Origin: Methylobacterium aquaticum
GTDB taxonomy: Bacteria > Pseudomonadota > Alphaproteobacteria > Rhizobiales > Beijerinckiaceae
Assembly: GCF_001043915.1 (NCBI RefSeq)
Contig: NZ_LABX01000163.1
Location: forward strand, 1 to 58,517
Length of the DNA: 58,517 bases
Direction of reading: 5' to 3'
In this document: one piece after another, positions 55,789-58,517 of the stretch
How positions within the stretch are numbered: position 1 is the first letter of the stretch
How the letters are laid out: every line of letters begins with the position of its first letter
The notes under the pieces: generated by a model
Seen by the model: only the letters and a program-made list of their open reading frames with translations
Told to the model about the DNA's origin: nothing
Database searches by the model: none
Program-made: the position numbers and the translations under genes

Positions 55789-58266
55789 TTGCCCAGCTTC
55801 TCACGCAGCCTTGAACAAGCTCTTCACCGCGCCCTGGCGCTGGCGGGCGAGCGCCGACACGAATACGCCACGCTCGAGCATCTCCTGCTGGCCCTGGTCG
55901 ACGACCAGGACGCGGCCGCAGTCATGCGGGCCTGCAACGTCGACGTCGACCTTCTGAAGCGCAATCTCGTCGAGTACATCGACACCGAACTCGCCAACCT
56001 GACGGGCGACGGCCGGCAGGACGCCAAGCCGACCGCCGGCTTCCAGCGCGTGATCCAGCGCGCGGTCATCCACGTGCAGTCCTCAGGGAGGGAGGAGGTC
56101 ACCGGCGCCAACGTGCTGGTGGCGATCTTCGCCGAGCGCGAGAGCCACGCCGCCTACTTCCTGCAAGAGCAGGACATGACCCGCTACGACGCGGTCAACT
56201 ACATCAGCCACGGCATCGCCAAGCGCCCCGGCCTGTCCGAGGGCAAGCCGGTGCGCGGCGCCGACGAGGACGGCCCGGCCGAGCGCCCGACCGGCCCCGA
56301 GGACGAGCGCGGCGGCCAGAAGAAGAAGGGCGACGCTCTCGACGCCTATTGCGTCAACCTCAACAAGAAGGCCCGCGACGGCAAGATCGACCCGCTGATC
56401 GGCCGCGAGACCGAAGTCCAGCGCACGATCCAGGTGCTGTGCCGCCGGCAGAAGAACAACCCGCTGCTCGTCGGCGATCCCGGTGTCGGCAAGACCGCGA
56501 TCGCCGAGGGGCTGGCGCGCAAGATCATCCAGCACGAGGTGCCGGAGGTCCTGGCGGACGCCACCGTCTTCTCCCTCGACATGGGCACGCTGCTCGCCGG
56601 CACCCGCTACCGGGGCGATTTCGAGGAGCGCCTCAAGCAGGTGATGAAGGAGATCGAGGCGCATCCCAACGCCATCATGTTCATCGACGAGATCCACACG
56701 GTGATCGGCGCCGGCGCGACCTCGGGCGGTGCGATGGACGCCTCGAACCTCCTCAAGCCGGCGCTCGCCTCCGGCGCGTTACGCTGCATCGGCTCGACCA
56801 CCTACAAGGAGTACCGCCAGTACTTCGAGAAGGACCGTGCCCTGGTCCGCCGCTTCCAGAAGATCGACGTCAACGAGCCGTCGATCCCGGACGCGATCGA
56901 GATCCTCAAGGGCCTGCGGCCGTCCTTCGAGGAATTCCACAAGCTCAAGTACACGACGGAAGCCGTGAAGGCCGCGGTCGAGCTGTCGGCCCGCTACATC
57001 AACGACCGCAAGCTGCCGGACAAGGCGATCGACGTGATCGACGAAACCGGCGCCTCGCAGATGCTGGTGCCGGAAGCGCGGCGCAAGCGCACGATCGGCG
57101 TGAAGGAGATCGAGGCGACCATCGCCACGATGGCCCGCATTCCGCCCAAGACCGTCTCGAAGGACGACGCGGAGGTGCTCGCCCACCTCACCGACAACCT
57201 GAAGCGGGTGGTCTACGGCCAGGATGCCGCCATCGACGCGCTGACTGCCTCGATCAAGCTCGCCCGGGCGGGCCTGCGCGATCCCGACAAGCCGATCGGC
57301 GCCTACCTGTTCGCCGGCCCGACCGGCGTCGGCAAGACCGAAGCGGCCAAGCAGCTGGCGTCGAGCCTCGGCGTCGAGATGCTGCGCTTCGACATGTCGG
57401 AATACATGGAGCGGCACACCGTCTCGCGGCTGATCGGCGCCCCTCCGGGCTATGTCGGCTTCGACCAGGGCGGGCTGCTCACCGACGGCATCGACCAGCA
57501 TCCGCATTGCGTGCTGCTGCTCGACGAGATCGAGAAGGCCCATCCGGACCTGTTCAACATCCTGTTGCAGGTGATGGACCACGGCAAGCTCACCGACCAT
57601 AACGGCAAGCAGGTCGATTTCCGCAACGTCATCATCATCATGACGACGAATGCGGGCGCGGCCGACCTCGCCAAGGCGGCGTTCGGCTTCACCCAGAACA
57701 AGCGCACCGGGGACGACCAGGAGGCGATCAACCGCCTGTTCGCCCCGGAATTCCGCAACCGCCTCGATGCGACGGTGTCCTTCGGCCACCTGCCGAAGGA
57801 GGTGGTGGCCAAGGTTGTCGACAAGTTCGTGCTCCAGCTCGAGGCGCAGCTCGCCGACCGCAACGTCACCATCGAGCTGTCGGACGAGGCGCGGGACTGG
57901 CTGGTCGAGAACGGCTACGACGAGGCGATGGGCGCCCGCCCGATGGCCCGCCTGATCCAGTCGACCATCAAGACCCCGCTCGCCGACGAGGTGCTGTTCG
58001 GCAAGCTCAAGGATGGCGGTGCCGTCCGGGTGATCGTCAAGCGGCCCGACGGTGAGAAGCCGAGCCTCGGCTTCGTCTTTCCCGCCGGCCCGGTGACGCC
58101 GCGCCCCGAGAAGGACGTGACGATCGCCGCCAAGAAGGCGGCCAGGAACGCCGCGAAGAAGCAGAAGCGCCCCCGCGCCGCACCGAAGAAGCCGAAGGAT
58201 GGCGGCTCGGGCGGCGGCGAGGGCGGGGTCCGCACGGTGCCGAAAGTGCCGCTGGTCCGGGCCTGA
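55789..58266 (+). CDS. clpA: ATP-dependent Clp protease ATP-binding subunit ClpA
   Basis: 825 residues. Clp N-domain repeat (SLEQALHRALALAGERRHEY), AAA-1 with GDPGVGKTAIAEGLA and FIDEIHTVIGAG, AAA-2 with GPTGVGKTEAAKQLA, LLLDEIEKAHPD and the D2 small domain. It unfolds substrates for ClpP. The start is TTG at 55789, chosen because AGAGG lies 7 nt upstream and the family begins at MPSFSRSLEQAL. A Lys/Ala- then Gly-rich tail of about 50 residues (ending VRTVPKVPLVRA) extends beyond the E. coli protein. Confidence 0.97.
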   Translation: MPSFSRSLEQALHRALALAGERRHEYATLEHLLLALVDDQDAAAVMRACNVDVDLLKRNLVEYIDTELANLTGDGRQDAKPTAGFQRVIQRAVIHVQSSGREEVTGANVLVAIFAERESHAAYFLQEQDMTRYDAVNYISHGIAKRPGLSEGKPVRGADEDGPAERPTGPEDERGGQKKKGDALDAYCVNLNKKARDGKIDPLIGRETEVQRTIQVLCRRQKNNPLLVGDPGVGKTAIAEGLARKIIQHEVPEVLADATVFSLDMGTLLAGTRYRGDFEERLKQVMKEIEAHPNAIMFIDEIHTVIGAGATSGGAMDASNLLKPALASGALRCIGSTTYKEYRQYFEKDRALVRRFQKIDVNEPSIPDAIEILKGLRPSFEEFHKLKYTTEAVKAAVELSARYINDRKLPDKAIDVIDETGASQMLVPEARRKRTIGVKEIEATIATMARIPPKTVSKDDAEVLAHLTDNLKRVVYGQDAAIDALTASIKLARAGLRDPDKPIGAYLFAGPTGVGKTEAAKQLASSLGVEMLRFDMSEYMERHTVSRLIGAPPGYVGFDQGGLLTDGIDQHPHCVLLLDEIEKAHPDLFNILLQVMDHGKLTDHNGKQVDFRNVIIIMTTNAGAADLAKAAFGFTQNKRTGDDQEAINRLFAPEFRNRLDATVSFGHLPKEVVAKVVDKFVLQLEAQLADRNVTIELSDEARDWLVENGYDEAMGARPMARLIQSTIKTPLADEVLFGKLKDGGAVRVIVKRPDGEKPSLGFVFPAGPVTPRPEKDVTIAAKKAARNAAKKQKRPRAAPKKPKDGGSGGGEGGVRTVPKVPLVRA

Positions 58267-58339
58267 CGAGCTGGGGGGATCGCGAGAGCCCCCCTCGATC
58301 CCCGGTCGCCTCCCGTGTATGAGGCGTCTTGAGACACGC

Positions 58340-58378
58340 GCACATCCCGGCGGGGCCTTCCCGCCGGGATGTGCATTT
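58340..58378 (+). terminator. intrinsic terminator of clpSA
   Basis: A perfect 15-bp stem GCACATCCCGGCGGG / CCCGCCGGGATGTGC with a 5-nt loop, followed by ATTT, 73 bp after clpA. Confidence 0.85.
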
Positions 58379-58467
58379 GAGGCCCCGGCCGCTCCCGAGC
58401 GCTCGCCACGGGGCCGTTTCTCGCGGGGGCTGCGGCTCCCGCGCCAGAGGACGTGAAGAGGATCCCG

Positions 58468-58517
58468 ATGAGCGGAGATCTCAACCAGGGCCCCCTCGCC
58501 CCGGCCGCGACGGTGAC
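58468..58517 (+). CDS. start of an unidentified gene cut by the window edge
   Basis: The ATG at 58468 has AAGAGGA about 7 nt upstream, and the frame MSGDLNQGPLAPAATV stays open to the edge. Too short to identify. Confidence 0.5.
   Translation, partial: MSGDLNQGPLAPAATV

Noticed and set aside
1..58517. CRISPR arrays, tRNA/rRNA genes, prophage or integrase-flanked islands
   Set aside because: I found no regularly spaced direct repeats, no tRNA cloverleaf or rRNA-like sequence and no integrase, transposase or phage structural genes.

Overview
The window looks like chromosomal DNA of a high-GC methylotrophic alphaproteobacterium, most likely Methylobacteriaceae (Methylobacterium/Methylorubrum). 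The reasons are adjacent divergent ethylmalonyl-CoA pathway genes (ecm/meaA and ccr), a phasin with a PhaR-type operator, EcfG-type (GGAAC-N16-CGTT) promoter signals, a Rhizobiales-style usp-nifU-tsaB-rimI-plsC-miaB-phoH-ybeY-corC-lnt block, and intergenic repeats of a Rhizobiales kind. The genus is an inference; no database was searched. I saw no rRNA, tRNA, CRISPR array, prophage or full insertion sequence.

Layout. 1-4748: L32 (rpmF), a periplasmic binding protein, an FTR1 iron permease, a GST and ilvC. 5264-8977: an alpha/beta hydrolase fused to a dehydrogenase small-subunit domain, coupled to a GMC oxidoreductase, then dps. 9167-12049: ilvBN behind a complete attenuator (promoter, 16-residue Val/Leu/Ile leader peptide, terminator). 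12335-18244: a NYN-domain protein, a 53-residue membrane protein, two glycan genes, a PstS-OmpA fusion and an unknown exported protein. 18404-25255: ecm, ccr, leuD, a lytic transglycosylase and an MFS exporter. 25397-35530: a long minus-strand housekeeping block. 36020-39544: a four-gene SiaBCDA-type c-di-GMP phospho-switch. 39593-48401: L19, S4, a FemAB-like protein, a serine hydrolase, an M20 amidohydrolase, a HIT protein and murI. 48598-52407: egtB-egtD (ergothioneine) followed by VWA and J-domain genes. 52685-58517: DacC-like carboxypeptidase, phasin, clpS-clpA and the start of one more gene.

Functional themes. Branched-chain amino acid synthesis (ilvC, ilvBN, leuD) is spread over 18 kb. 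Central C1/C2 assimilation is represented by the ccr/ecm pair. Stress physiology appears repeatedly: dps with an EcfG-type promoter, a universal stress protein, ergothioneine synthesis, clpSA, and Irr-like control of iron uptake. Cell-envelope genes (lnt, murI, dac, mltB-like, glycan genes) are scattered throughout.

The least expected structure is in the spacers. Two families of short structured repeats occur, three copies each. Family 1 is about 126-156 bp with TACCAACGG ends. Family 2 is about 92-103 bp and starts AGAGCATTTTCCG. All three family-2 copies lie between convergent genes and supply the TAG stop codon of the adjoining gene; two of three family-1 copies begin on the TAA stop codon of the upstream gene. 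The siaBCDA module is the most interesting set of protein-coding genes.
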